Below, piece after piece: positions 9,997 through 22,658 of a DNA stretch of 64,000 nt. This DNA is from Glebionis coronaria (Eukaryota; Streptophyta; Magnoliopsida; Asterales; Asteraceae). The notes under the pieces are model-generated. The model was not told the DNA's origin. It ran no database searches and saw only the letters and a program-made list of their open reading frames with translations. The stretch's first letter is position 1; each line of letters starts with the position of its first letter. The stretch spans positions 23,709,224 through 23,773,223 of the forward strand of contig CM046876.1 of NCBI GenBank assembly GCA_025667525.1. The letters run 5' to 3'. The position numbers and the translations under genes are program-made.

Positions 9997-12787
9997 ATGG
10001 GTTCAAATGAAGAACACTTCACATATGCAATGCAGCTAGTTACTTCCACGTCATTGACCATGGTATTGTTACATGCAATCAAGCTTAAGGTTTTAGATGT
10101 TATAGCCGAGGCAGGGCTAGATGCTCGACTGTCGGCTTTCGAGATTGCTTCGCGTTTGTCTATCCATAATAAGGATGCACCAAACATGCTTGACAGGATG
10201 CTTCGATTGCTGGCAAGTCATTCCGTTGTCACTTGCAGTCAACAAGACCATGAATTGATCCCCATTCGAGTGTATGGACTGGCACCCGTTGCTAAATACT
10301 TTATACCAAACGAAGATGGGGCATCTTTAGGTGAATTCATGGAATTGTATCAAGGCGACATTTACACGCATAGTTGGTAAGTTATTTTTGTCATGTCTAG
10401 AAAGTCATACATAAATATATAATGCTATATGAAATAAAAGATATCCATGTAACTCGAAAGATATAATTCACACTTTTCATTTTACTTTTGTCCGATAACT
10501 CTTATTGTTACAAACTAAAAAAAAACGAAACACATTATTAGATTGATTTCAAAAACATTTGGTAATTGTTAATTAATGTCATATAATTTAGGTTCAAAAT
10601 TATCAATTAACTAAGGATAAAAAAAGTTTATAAATTTTAAAGAGGTTTATAAATTGGATCACTATAGTGAGATGAGATTTACGGTGACATGAAATGATAT
10701 ATGTGAGTTTATGGACCTCTTCATGTTAACTAAATGCATATAAATAATTTAATACTTCATTAAATTATAAAGTTTCATCATGTTTAACCATAATGATAAT
10801 AGGTTTATAAAATAAGCAAATTAAAAAATATATGACATGACAATTTTATAAACCTTTTATATAGGTTTACTATAAGAGATGCTCTAAGGATAAAACTTGG
10901 TTCTTTTTATAGAATTTAGGTTCGAAATTATCATGGCCGTCTTGTAGGTTTTGGGGGCCTTGTGCCAAAGAACATTTTAGGCTCTCGATTGCTGAAAAGT
11001 ACGTATACTAAGATAGCAAATGTTTACTTTAATGGATGCTATGTGTTTACCTCATTTTTAAGCTATGAATATATTTATATACCTTTCAATTATGAACCAT
11101 TAGATTTTTGAACTAACATAAAATAACGATTCTATTAAATTATGGGATGGTCTCTTATTAAGGCTTATTAATCACATATATTGATTTATAAAGAAATAAA
11201 GTTTTTTTTTTGCACTATATATAGAAAGAAAGTTAAAATATGAGAAGTTAAATAGAAAATTTTTAAAAGTAGTACATACAATTACGGAATAATAGATTTA
11301 AAAAAAAAAAAGAAATTAATGGTCCCATAGGTAGCTTTTTTATCATCGTCATTGTTCATCACCTGTACATACCTCATCTGTCAAACTCATGAGGTAGTAA
11401 CGCAAGTTTCATTTTTAATTCCAACAGTTATATAATTACATAAAACACATATTTTCGATCGTAAAACACAACTAACATGATCAAATCATCCAAAAATGAC
11501 CCTATATGCTTGTTTTATTTCTAAAAATCGGAGGCCCCTAAAAAACCCACTTTCGTTCTATTTTTTAGAAATAAAATATCTTTCATACCGTAATTGTTAC
11601 GCATATATAATTATACAATCGCGACGAAAAATTAAATATCTTTTTAAAAATAGGCGCTTCTATATATTAAAAATGAACTCAACTTACGAGTTATAAATAT
11701 TAATCGGAACCACGTGTTATTGAATCGTGTTATTGAATATAATGAGTACGAGATTATGTCAAATATAAACAATTTGTTTATTATAATTATATTTATTATC
11801 CTTGTATAGGAGTAGTGGTTTAAAAAGTTTATAAAAAACACATAAAAATCATCGTACGAGGTTCAACAATTAGTACAATTGTATAAATAAGTAATTAAAA
11901 CAAATTGTTTATAATGATAACATTTATTTCTGTTTTTCTAATGACATAAATATGTGGGTGAACCAAGGTCTAAGGTTAAGGATTCAGTGCTTGAAGGGGG
12001 TCTTCCATTTGACATTGCTTATGGATCAAACATGTTTGAATATGCTGCAATAGATTCTAAGTACAATGACGCTTTCAACAATGCCATGGTGAATCATACT
12101 ACCATTGTTATCAAGGAAATTCTCCAACGTTACCATGGTTTTAAAAATGTCAAACGGCTAATAGACGTGGGAGGCGGTCTAGGAATCAGTTTGAATAAGA
12201 TCGTGTCGGAATATCCAACTATAGCAGGTGCTAACTTTGATTTGCCACATGTGATACGGAATGCACCCGTCTATTCAGGTATATTTTTTATTACTCTTCC
12301 TGTAGATGTATTAGAAGTAAAATCTCTTACTTTTGTTTTCTATATAAAAACATATAGGTATAGAACATATGGGGGGAGATATGTTCCTAGAGGTTCCTCA
12401 CGGTGACGCCATTCTTTTGAAGGTAAATTTCCTAAAATAAGTTGCTATTTTAATTCTAACATATTACTAATTAGTTAATATGAAACCTAGTGGATACTAC
12501 ATGATTGGAGTGATGATCAATGTGTTAAATTGTTGAGCAACTGCTATAAGGCCTTGTCACATGATGGAATGGTTATTGTCGTAGAGGCGGTTCTTCCTTT
12601 TCTATCAGACACAAGCTCTTCTGTAAAAGCGACAACCCATTTAGATACAATGATGATGACCCAAACTCACGGGGGAAAGGAGCGCACAGATGAAGAGTTT
12701 ATAGCATTAGCCAAAGATGCTGGATTCGCGGGTATTAGAAAACAATGCTTTGTTTGCAACTTTTGGATCATGGAATTTTACAAATAG
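9997..12787 (+). CDS. caffeic acid-type O-methyltransferase (4 exons, 350 aa)
   Basis: S-adenosylmethionine-dependent plant O-methyltransferase of the COMT family. These cytosolic homodimers methylate hydroxyls of phenylpropanoids, flavonoids or related small molecules. I place exons at 9997-10376, 11968-12278, 12358-12422 and 12491-12787. All introns are GT-AG and the phases close to 350 residues, close to the usual ~360. Residues ~1-125 form the dimerisation domain. The SAM-binding motif [11 protein letters not shown] and the NFDLPHVI segment lie in exon 2, and GGDMF in exon 3. The catalytic His is in LHDWSDDQC at the start of exon 4, and the two supporting acidic residues are present (VVEAVLP and GGKERT). 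The C-terminus NFWIMEFYK is family-typical. No break is seen, so it is probably functional. The substrate cannot be told from sequence. Intron 1 is large (1,591 bases) and AT-rich. Confidence 0.93.
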
Positions 12788-13214
12788 ATGTATGTGTCCT
12801 AATTTATGTTTGGGCTTTGTATTCGGATAATAAAGTTTACTTCATTTGTAATAATGTAAATGGGTCTAATTGAGAATCCATAAACAACCGATAACATATG
12901 AAGTACTAGTACCAATTTCCTACTGTAATTTATATGAACCGAAGTTATTTTATATTGTTCAAGTTTACGTCGAATGAAAATGTGGAGCAAATCTATTTTT
13001 AAGTTCCTTAATACAGAAATTGCTAGGAAGTAAAATTATGAACTTTGAATAAATAAAAGACTTTGGGGCCATTTGGTTCGCAAATTTAGAAAACGTGAGT
13101 TTAAAATAATGAGGTATTTTTAACCTCGAAGGGTTTCAAATCTTGTAATTTATAAGTTTGAACGTTTGGTTAGGACTTGGGAGATATGTTTACCATGTGA
13201 TTTAAGGTAAATTA
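12788..13214. other. 3' flank of the O-methyltransferase gene
   Basis: AT-rich; contains AATAAAG at 12829-12835, a possible polyadenylation signal for the upstream gene. From about 13071 the string GGGGCCATTTGGTTCGC resembles a transposon edge, but I could not find its partner. Confidence 0.4.
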
Positions 13215-13373
13215 GAGCATCTACAATACACAAATTATTGAAAGACTTGTGCATTTATTGCCATGAATGTATCATACATTGAAAAAAGCTTTTCTCACAA
13301 TGATAAAAACACTTACAAAACACTTTTTAACATGATAAATAACTTTTCATAACTTTACTCATTGTAGGTGCCC
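13215..13373. mobile_element. short MITE with GAGCATCTACAAT ends
   Basis: Begins GAGCATCTACAAT and ends ATTGTAGGTGCCC, an imperfect terminal inverted repeat. This GAGCATCT..AAT type is common among plant MITEs near genes. A target duplication could not be fixed by eye. Confidence 0.6.
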
Positions 13374-13544
13374 TTACTTGTGTAAAAAAATCTTTTGTCA
13401 TTGTCACACACTCACACATAATCTTGAATCATCATTCACAACACCCAAGAACCTTTGTAAGCTAATGGACTAGTATCTATTTGTGTCCGTGTATCAAAAT
13501 ACACAGTTTTTGTTTGAACAAACAACACACAAGCATCAACAAAA

Positions 13545-13926
13545 GAGCATATACAATAGGATAACTAAACAAAAGCTTTTCATTATTTCAATAAGTGTTT
13601 TGAGGGATTATTTAGCATTGCACCAAATACTTTTTAAAAAACTTTTCAAAATGACTTGATAAACTTCAGGCTATTCTTAAAAGTTATAGTAATGAGCATG
13701 ATAAACATTTAATGCATTAAATGAATCAAGTCACAAAAGACTTTGAGCATTAAATGCAATTAATGCAAATTGCATTTAATTACTAGAAATTTTATCAAAA
13801 ACTTTTTGTTTGCCAAACTTTTATAAAAAGTTTTTCAGAAAGTTGTTCATAAATGCAAAAAACTCCTATAAAACACTTGCTAGAACAGTGAAAAAAATTT
13901 CCCAACTTTACTCATTGTAGGTGCTC
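13545..13926. mobile_element. 382-bp MITE with GAGCATATACAAT ends
   Basis: Begins GAGCATATACAAT and ends ATTGTAGGTGCTC. Near the right end it shares the ACTTTACTCATTGTAGGTGC string with the element ending at 13373, so the two are related. Non-coding. Confidence 0.6.
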
Positions 13927-14523
13927 GTTCAACAGTTTTAATTCCATTGTTAAGTACATCTTTTAAATCAAATAAAAAGTTAGTTTCGTATTGTAATTTC
14001 TTGAAATTGAAAATGAGATTATTCATACGTGAAGCCAAATACTTATAACCTTTTACACCACGATATTTGCCTAAATTTTAACCTTATAGTATGAAAATTG
14101 TACCGTTTGTGTTATATGAGAGGTCCTTTTATAGGCGAGTCAGATGTTAGGGTTACCTAGGATTTCGCTCGCTTATAAGTGTTGTGAGGTAATGTTCAAA
14201 GTGGGACCCTTTTCGGCAGTGTCCGTGAATGTCGCAATCGTGTCAGCGAATTGCCGTCGGCTTCTTTCGGGGGTATGTATCCATTCTGCATTATCCCTAC
14301 CGTGGACGGGATGTGATGGTTGTGTGCGGCTAGTTCGTTGCGTGCGAAAAGGATTTTTTGACTCTTCTTTTCCCATACATATAACTCATTGAGTCACTCA
14401 GTATTTTTTTCCTCACGCGACCTAACCGGTATTTGGCACTTTTTTGGTTGTGGTATCGTTATGCCTTTTACTTGACGTATCTCCTATTTAGGGAAAACTA
14501 GGTATATATGAAAGCATATATAT
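13927..14523. other. intergenic with a GC-richer island
   Basis: Mostly AT-rich, but about 14130-14400 is clearly richer in GC and open on both strands for 67-82 codons. I recognise no protein family in either frame. Confidence 0.35.
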
Positions 14524-14638
14524 TATTAGAGAATAAATAGGCTCAAGCCCGGTTTGTGGGTTTGAGACATTAGGATTTTGTCATTATAAATAATGGCCAT
14601 GAATAATATTATACTCATGGGGTTTACACATTCTAACA
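14524..14638 (+). repeat. TRIM left LTR
   Basis: 115 bases ending TTCTAACA, immediately followed by the primer binding site. The expected TG start is mutated to TA. Confidence 0.75.
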
Positions 14639-15338
14639 TGGTATCAGGCCATACCACGGTCCTATAACCCTAATCCCTAAAAAAAAATCTCTAGATCCTT
14701 GAAAATCACAGCCACCACATTGATCCGTGCCTACGCCTCATCGAAATTTTTTTTATCTTAAACTAGGAATCATCAAATTGATCCGTTGCCAGTGGTTTCT
14801 TTTTGTGTTTCTCAAAGTTTGTTATCTATCATATTCTCCATGACTATTGTTGTGGAGATTAATGTTGCGATAGATGGCTTCTAATATCTCCCCCATGAAT
14901 TTATTTGATATGTATTGTTTAAAAAAATAAAGTTAAGCTTTATTTTTTGTTTTCTTCTTTTTTTTCAATTGTTTGTACTGTTTTGTTTTTTTTATCTAAT
15001 TCTCATCTAACACTAAATTTATAAAATAACTAAACTTGTTTGTTCCATATTCATGTGTTGGTGATTTGTGTTAAGGTCACAAATCCACATAGTTGTCTAA
15101 CTGGTTGGATGTTTGTGCAAAGGTCACAATCCATAATTAGTGTTTATGAAGATGAATCGGATATAGTTTAGGGATTTGTGCATGTTGTTTTGGACTGATT
15201 GAAGTTTAAGAGAAGAGTAATATGTTGATGTCAAGATGATGTTTCGTTACGCTAATGTTTTGTTAGATTATGTTTCTTTTTTCTTGTAATCTACTACAGT
15301 TCGAGCTTTCGCGATTTCGTCGCTCAAACTGCAGGGAG

Positions 15339-15425
15339 TATTAGAGAATAAATAGGCCCAAGCCCGGTTTGTGGGTTTGAGACATTAGGGTTTTGCCATT
15401 ATAAATAACAGTCATGAATAATATT
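15339..15425 (+). repeat. TRIM right LTR, truncated
   Basis: Matches the first ~87 bases of the left copy with a few substitutions, then diverges after AATAATATT. Confidence 0.75.
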
Positions 15426-15554
15426 GTTTATAACCACCCTTTAAACTTGTAAGTGTCATATGTATGTCTATTATTGTGACTTCTCAATTGAAACTAGCAT
15501 TTTTAACTTTTCTTATGTGGTACATATTGTTCTAATTATCTGATGGGGCGGCAC

Positions 15555-16297
15555 TGATGGTTTATGAAGTTCATAACAATTATATAATCACAAGCAAAGA
15601 TCAAAGCACGTAATAGCGGAAGCGATTTAACAAGATCATAATAAAACAATTATAATTAATCGAATTAGGTTACATACATTTATCCTAGTGAAGATCCACA
15701 AGATCACCAATTAGAGGTTATGAAGAACAATACCAAGATATACGTTAATATAAAACTATACTACGCTCTTATACACAAGTAATGCGACGGCTAACCGTGA
15801 GTCTAGCACGTATAAACGAAGCTTCAACGCTTGTGGAATAATCTATCCAACAACCCTATAGAGAGGGGCTAGGACTAGATTCAAGAAATCAAAACCAAGA
15901 GGATAAAAGGAATCCTAAAAAAGGTGTTTGCCTTTTGGTTTGATCGCAGGAAAAAAGAGAGAGGGATGGGAAAAATTATGAGGGCTAAGGGTTGTTTGTA
16001 TAGGCTAGAAAAACTTTTTTCCTTCCCCTTTTGCCCTTGTAGCCTCCGGCCCAAGCCCACCCAAAGGTGGCTTCCGGAATTTTCCATCTCCTTCTTTTCT
16101 TCTACTTAATTCCATAACGATCGTTTAACTTAACTCTTATTTTATTTAACGATCGTGAGTTAAGCTTCGGTTCAATTTAATAAATATATTAAATACATTT
16201 ATTAAATAAAATTAACCCTTTACGTATTGTGTGCAATCCCGTAATCCCGAGTTCGATCCTATCATACGACTATTAATTTTATGTCCATAAACTTTCA
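15555..16297 (-). repeat. copia 3' LTR
   Basis: 743 bases, TG...CA, matching 33266-33992 with numerous substitutions and a short insertion near 16120-16150. For the minus-strand element this is the 3' LTR. Confidence 0.93.
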
Positions 16298-16307
16298 GCT
16301 CCCACTT
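16298..16307 (-). promoter_or_regulatory. copia polypurine tract
   Basis: GCTCCCACTT on the plus strand reads AAGTGGGAGC on the minus strand, immediately inside the 3' LTR, as expected for plus-strand priming. Confidence 0.75.
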
Positions 16308-16900
16308 GGACAAAATTCGACTATCGTGATTACATTAACTAGCGTTTAGTTACACTAGCAATGTCACTAGTACAACTCGAGTAAGGTCTCCTGGACAAAA
16401 CCTTTTAATGATTTATCATTATTATTATCCTTTCATTTCAAATACAACGTTAATAGGATATGGATCTCAGTCATTCCTTCATTAACCATTCTGTTTTTCG
16501 TTTACAGATATAGCAAGATTACCAAAACAATTTTGGGTTTGGCCACACAAACATCTTACTACTCCCCCGAGGGGTCCAGCTGTATTATACTTCAAAATAA
16601 TTTGAAGGAAACAAATCCCATTTTGACTACAAGCAAAACTTACAAACTTTGCAACACTTATGAAAATAACCCTTATAGCTACCAGTTACGTTTAGCGTTA
16701 GGTTATCTCACAGAAGCACAATACATTCGTGACGGTTTCCTGGTATCTCAGGTCTAAGGATAACTATTTATGATTTACTTAATGACAAAGATCCATAAAG
16801 TAAAATCATATAGTTGGGATAAGTCCAATATTTGATTCATCAAATATCATCCAAAATTGACCAATATACTTTCAAGTATACTCTGTCAGTATTTTGAATT
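16308..16900 (-). other. copia 3' untranslated interior
   Basis: Lies between the polypurine tract and the gypsy-derived insertion and continues at 27022. It has no domain I recognise; a 74-codon plus-strand frame at 16533-16757 is not convincing. Confidence 0.6.
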
Positions 16901-16905
16901 GTCTT

Positions 16906-19875
16906 TGTAACACCCCATTTTGATAAATGGAATGTCACGCGTAATTATGGCGTGTCATCAAAGCATGCAAGGTAATATGTAGTAAAACATACATGACCAT
17001 GGGACAACCGGAATCAAACATCGGTTCCCAAACATAAGCCCAAAACATAATAAAGTAAATGAACTTAAAGAAAGACTAAACAAGCATAAATATATGAAGG
17101 AAACAGGAGAAGAAGTCTATGGCAGCTTCCATCCTATGCATGTCCTCCAAATGCTCGAGTCTTGGGTACCTGCCGTTTTGGGACATGGAAAGGAAAGTAA
17201 CGGCTGAGCAAAACGCTCAGTGCACGGATATACAATATAGCATGAAATAGGATAAGCATGTAACATATAACAGCGGAAGACTAAGTTCTGAGTAAACTGG
17301 TTAAGTATTAAGAAAACTGGTTTTATAGTTCGAAAAGCCTTATGTTTATCTTATGAAAACTGTTTTAACATAAGTATACCATAGCCCATATAGGTCATGA
17401 AAAGGTCACGTGCATGAATACTTGGAGGGGTGACCTCATCATGCTGATTAGAGGGGATGCCTCTAATTAATATACTGGTTTGGGTAGGAGGGATCAACTC
17501 CTTGTGAAGGATGCAAGGCACACACCACATTCACCATGAAATACTGAATAAAACATGTAACTAGGATGCACCCATACGCCCCACCTGATATAATAATATG
17601 GCCAAAACTGAAAAGGGACGCCACGAGCAATCACTCCGCCGTGGGGAAGTCATAACATCGGTGCCTCCAATGCTATGGTTATGGTACCTCCATAACTAGG
17701 TGAAACTGGTCATGCTTGTATATGGCTATAGATTATGCTAATTAAACATAAGCAGTTCAAAACAATAAAACAAATACTGGGGAAAACAGTTGGCTGCATA
17801 CGGGGAAATCCTAATAAGGAAAGAATGTCCATACTGAAAGGACGGGAATCCGTACCTCAAGTCCAGTGAATGAACGGAAGAAAGACTCCTACTTCTGGAT
17901 CACTAACGCTACATGAATACACACGTGTATAAGTATCGAATCACTGATTACGTACTGGGTTTTATGTCTCATCTTAGCTTACTTGGTATGTTTTAGGTCA
18001 TGGTTTACTGTTTAAAGCCCTAAACTGTGTTTATCTTGTATTCTGATTAATCTGATTAAGTATTACTGGTATTTCATGTATTATTATACTTACTGTGTAA
18101 TAATAAGTAACTTTCCAAAAATAGCAGGTTTCCAAAAATAGAAAGTTTCCAAAAATAGGAAGTTTCCAAAAATAGAAGTTACCAAAAATAGAAAGTTTCC
18201 AAAAATAGAAAGTTTCCAAAAATAGAAAGTTTCCAAAAATAGAAAGTTTCCTAAAATAGAATTTACTGCTTAAAATAGATTAGTTTCTAAAAATAGAAAG
18301 TTTCCAAAAATAGATCAGCTGCCTTAATTAAATAAGTTTCCATATATAGAAGGTTTCCATGATTAGATTAGCTGCCTGAAATAGATTGATTTCCATATAT
18401 AGAAGGTTTCCATAATTAGATTAGTTGCCTTATTTAATTAAGTTTCTATAAATAGAAGTTTCCATAATTAGAATTAAGCTGATTACATAAGCTAACATAT
18501 AAGTCTAAGTGTTATAAGCTTATTTCTTAAGTCATATGATATAGTGTATAGTTTAATTATTATTTCATGTATTTTAATTAAACTATAGGTTAAGCATTTT
18601 AATTAAAGTATAACATGTTTTAATTAAAATGAAATGAAAATACTTAGGTTAAAATGTGTATTATTATTAATAATAATATAACCTAAGTCATGTCTAAATT
18701 AATTAATTATAGGCATGTTTTAATAATTAATTAATTATATCTTATAACATAAAATACTTAGGTTAAATTAATGTCATGATAAACTAATAATTAAAATAAC
18801 CTAAGTCATGATTTAATTAATATTTCATGTTATTAATTAATTATATCCTAAGTTTATGATTCATAAAAATTAACATGTAACATAGATCATGATTTAACCA
18901 ACGAACCATGAATCGGGCATGAACTCGACACCGTACCCCGAGCCAAACTCGGGGCACGTGTGCCTCCTTGCTGCCGTGGGTCCCACATGAGCCAACCAAG
19001 ACCAAAAATGGTCTTGGTGGTGGCGGCTAAAAAGAAACCGAACCCTCCCACGGGTTGATTAAACTAGGCGGCCAAAAACAAACACCCTCTTTTAACAACC
19101 TTTGATTTTAATTAACACCAAAACATGTTAGATCTATGATTAATTACCATGTTTTAATAAAAAAACAATAACATGTTCATGAACATAAACAAAGATTCAA
19201 AAGAATTAAAAAGAAGGGTTTAAAAAGGTATACCACTATGTAGCTTGGAAAAGGATGAACAAACACTGATTATAGCAATTGTTTTAAGATCAAAATCAAC
19301 CAATCACCCTCCTATGGTGATCTTAGGGTGGCGGCATAAAGAGGAGAAAAGAGGAGGAGAGAAAACTCTTTTAGGGTTTTTGTTTATTTTCTTGAAAAAG
19401 TGAAAATGAAATGAAAAGTTACATAACCCCCCTTTTCTTGTAAAAAGTCCATGGGCTAAGCCCATTATGGTTGTTGTGCCGTGGGTATGGGGGCCCCACA
19501 TGGGGTACCCGTACCTTTCTCGTGTCCCGATGTTTCGTGTTCGTTCGTGGTTAAACGTGTTCGTGTCTGAAGCGTTTCTGTTTATTTTATCATGTAGTTT
19601 ATCGTAATCTTAACGCTCGTAATTATATTATATGTATTTACGTAATTATTCTAGTTCGTATTTTAAATGGTGATCATGATTTAATTATGTTCACGTGACA
19701 TATTTATTAATTGTTTATCATGGGTTCGTACGTAATCGATACTTGTCATGTCATACACGTATGCACTTACTTGATTAATAGCACATGAATGTGATCAATA
19801 CTGAATAAGGTAAGTTTTAATCTAGGACGTACGATCTTAAGGGCACTATTCATGGTAAAAGCATGCGGGTATGCA
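16906..19875 (-). repeat. gypsy-derived 3' LTR
   Basis: 2,970 bases. Nearly identical to 24046-27016 at a constant offset of 7,140 bases except the last few bases, which read GGGTATGCA instead of GGGTTTTACA. Confidence 0.93.
18111..18260. repeat. 17-bp tandem array in the 3' LTR
   Basis: About nine copies of GTTTCCAAAAATAGAAA in tandem, with a few variant units, followed by more scattered relatives to about 18470. It gives a repetitive minus-strand open frame (FYFWKLSIFGN-like) that is an artefact of the array. Confidence 0.9.
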
Positions 19876-20529
19876 AAATAACGGAAATGAAGGTGACATG
19901 GTAGAAGGGAACGTGGAACGTGACATGTCTTGAAAGGACATGGAACGTGACGTGACTGAAAGGACATATCTAATTGATGAGAAAACGGATAAAAGTCCGG
20001 ATGAACTTGTCCGTTTCCAAGTGGCCTCCCTCTTGGAACGGTTCCTTCAAAAGATCCTGACAACAATGATAAATCTTGGTCCTCCTGACCTTGACTTGGA
20101 ATACGAAGAAATTCTTGGTTATCAACGGAAGGTAGATCCCCTAAATTCGATCGAGGAAAAAGAGTTAACGTGCAAGGGTAACTGAAACGTTACGATGCAA
20201 GACAATCTGACTTAACTGATAATTATAAACGATGCGCGAGACATAAAGAAACGTAGTACGTGAAAAATTTTGAACGTGATACGTGAAAAATTTTGAACGT
20301 GCTACGTGGAGATATGGCGAGTGTAGTATGAGTAAACATATCGCGATCCATGATACGTGTAACATATTTTGATCATGATATGAGGAACGTGGAATGAACG
20401 TGACATGTGAGACATATCGTGATCATAGAATATAATGGCGGTAACGCCAAACGCTACAAGGTGAGACGTGGAATATGACGTGAAACGTCTATCTGATGAT
20501 GGAGAATTATACTAAACTTGGGTCTGGTC

Positions 20530-20931
20530 TCACAAGTTCTTGCAAACTTCCCAGAATGAGGAAAGAAATGAACATAAAATCGTAAGCCAAAATACGATCA
20601 TGAATGTGAATAGTGTCATGAACGTGAGCGCGAAAGCAAGTTGTGGAATTAGAATGAAGACGTGAAGTAAGTTAGGAGTACAATTACGAATCTTTGTCTG
20701 ACCCGATAGCTGAGGGATTGCCAAGAGATCGGATGAGCCTTGGCTGGAACATGTTTGTTCAATCTGTTGGTTTTGAAATCCATACGGATGTAAGGATTCT
20801 GCAGACTTGATTAAACTGTTGACAATAACCCAGATAGCATCATGCTTCTTCTGAGTTTGCTGAAATCTGGTAACTAAAATCCATGGAGATCTTGTCCCTT
20901 TTCGATTCACAATTTCATATGATGAAAACAT
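20530..20931 (-). pseudogene. gypsy integrase remnant
   Basis: A 133-codon minus-strand frame contains KKHDAIWVIVNSLIKSA, a relative of the segment at the start of the gypsy integrase core (HDxIWVIVDRLTKSAH), where the catalytic Asp is replaced by Asn. The rest of the frame is not integrase-like. Its position downstream of the reverse transcriptase remnant gives the gypsy gene order. Confidence 0.75.
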
Positions 20932-21235
20932 CCCAGTTTGTTGGTGTCCTATCTTAACCTGTTGGTATGTCAGGTACCTAGATATGAACGTAACTGTATC
21001 TTGCTTCGTAGAACTTGATACCTAGGAGTTTGCGAAACTCTGAGTCTCTGAATCTAGACTTCTCCTAGCGTATAAATTTTCTAGAACACCTAATGTAGTG
21101 TAGGGTTTTCTCCTTTACGCATAAGCTGAGTCGTGGTAAGATTAACCATAGAAACCCATGTGATTCAGTGTGTTACTGTAATCAAACAGAAATGATATTG
21201 GAAAAAAAAAATTCCAGGGTAGAATTTCTCTTGTC

Positions 21236-21660
21236 ATAGAATTTGCAACATAGTGCAGATATGGTCTTCCTGTTCTTCTCTAGGATTAGAGGAAATCAGG
21301 TTATCCTCAATGAAAACGCTGATGAATTTGTTTAGGAGTTCATGGAATTCAATTTATTAAGTCCATAATGCTGTTGGAGCATTGATGAGACTAATCCAAA
21401 ATCATAAATCTAGCATGACCCAGTCGTGCACGAATAGCAGTCATGGACATGTTCTGCTCTTTCACCCGTCACTATTGGCAACTTGTTCATGAGTTCGATC
21501 TTGGAAAAGTGATTAACACTATACGGTTGATTGGACATGTCGTCAATATGTAGAGGAGAATAACGGTCATGAATGGTGATTTGTTTAAGTCGACGGTAGT
21601 CGACACATAATCTCAGGGTACCATCCTTCTCCTTGTAGGTTCTCCTGGAATGTATAGGAA
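21236..21660 (-). pseudogene. gypsy reverse transcriptase remnant
   Basis: On the minus strand, about 21465-21640 translates to a segment with TLRLCVDYRRLKQ, a clear relative of the gypsy reverse transcriptase finger region (family form xLRxCVDYRxLN). About 21236-21335 gives an EDNLISSNPREEQEDH-like segment, corresponding to the region around and after the catalytic aspartates. The pieces lie in different frames with stops between them, and the catalytic motif is not preserved. The element cannot make this enzyme. Confidence 0.8.
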
Positions 21661-22382
21661 GACTTTGGAATAATCAACTGGCTATGCGTAAAAGAGTTAA
21701 GTGGTTGTGTGTTACTGACAGCTAGAAAATTTTAGCAATATGGCTAACAAAGCACGTGCTAGAAGAGCATAGATAATTTGTGCAGATTTTCCTGATGGAA
21801 AATCAAGCTGAATGTATTCAGGAGCCTGAACATTACTGTACATAATTATGAATCATAGCATGGTGTGGTGTTCATAGTCCATAATTAGGATATAAATTCA
21901 TCTCGTGCCTGTCCGAGGAAAATGCGTTTGCAGCTTGGATCTCATCATTAAGCTGAAGGAAAACCTTCGTATACGTGGAAATACGAAAGGCGTCCTTCAT
22001 GGTCATGAATATATGAAATATGGTGAAAGAAATGAAAGTGACATCGGCAGCATGACAGTTCTCACTGATGCGCTGATAATGGTATTGAAATTCTTGTGGC
22101 CTGATTAATACATGGCACAACAAATAGATGTACCCTTGGAGGGTACCCTGAATTTCTTAGAAATGTTCCATAATTAGACGTGAGTCATGTGTCTTGACTC
22201 GTGTCTTGAGAAATGTGAGCGTGACATATGCCTTGACTGGTATCTTGACATGTGTCCTCAGAAAGTATACGTGAGACATGTGTCTTGACTGATGTCTTGA
22301 CATGTGTCTCGAGATGTGAAACAATTAGAACTACACATATTAGGTTAATATGCCAGAACTGGCGGATCGGTTGGACTACTGA

Positions 22383-22658
22383 TCATTTGTACGTCTGATC
22401 ACGTCCGTGGCCGGAGCCTCGGTTGCGATTTCTAGGATAGTTGCTGTCATAGTAGTGGTTACTATCATCTTGTCTATCGGTTCCCTGACGGTCATTCTCA
22501 TGACCGTGACTCATGTAACTATTTAGCTGAGTGGCCGGCTGGTACTGGTTTGCACTCATATGGCTGAAATGACAGCCGAACGACGTGTGACATGTAACTA
22601 TGAATTTGGGACAATGATTGATGGGAATTGTCTGATGGTGAAGCATCTTCTCGTCCAA
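22383..22658 (-). pseudogene. gypsy gag-like remnant
   Basis: A 91-codon minus-strand frame, polar with an Arg/Gly/Asn-rich end (RNRNRGSGHGRD), at the position where gag or its nucleocapsid end would lie in this element (upstream of the reverse transcriptase remnant). No zinc knuckle is intact. Assignment rests mainly on position and composition. Confidence 0.4.

Larger units (their letters stand above)
14524..15425 (+). mobile_element. TRIM (terminal-repeat retrotransposon in miniature)
   Basis: A 115-bp terminal repeat (14524-14638) recurs as a partial copy at 15339-15425; both start TATTAGAGAATAAATAGG. Directly after the left copy, TGGTATCAGGCC (14639-14650) closely resembles the initiator-tRNA-Met primer binding site. 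Just before the right copy, CAGGGAG is a plausible short polypurine tract. The ~700-base interior encodes nothing. Small size, short LTRs and no gag-pol define a TRIM. The right LTR stops where the left one continues, so it is truncated. Confidence 0.8.

Noticed and set aside
18031..18219. Minus-strand frame with FWKLSIFGN repeats (also at 25172-25360)
   Set aside because: It is the 17-bp LTR tandem array read in one frame, present twice because the LTR is duplicated.
18111..18260. Regular short repeats considered as a CRISPR array
   Set aside because: Units are directly adjacent with no unique spacers, the DNA is a plant retroelement LTR, and no cas genes are present. The 25-bp array at 46256-46735 was rejected for the same reasons.
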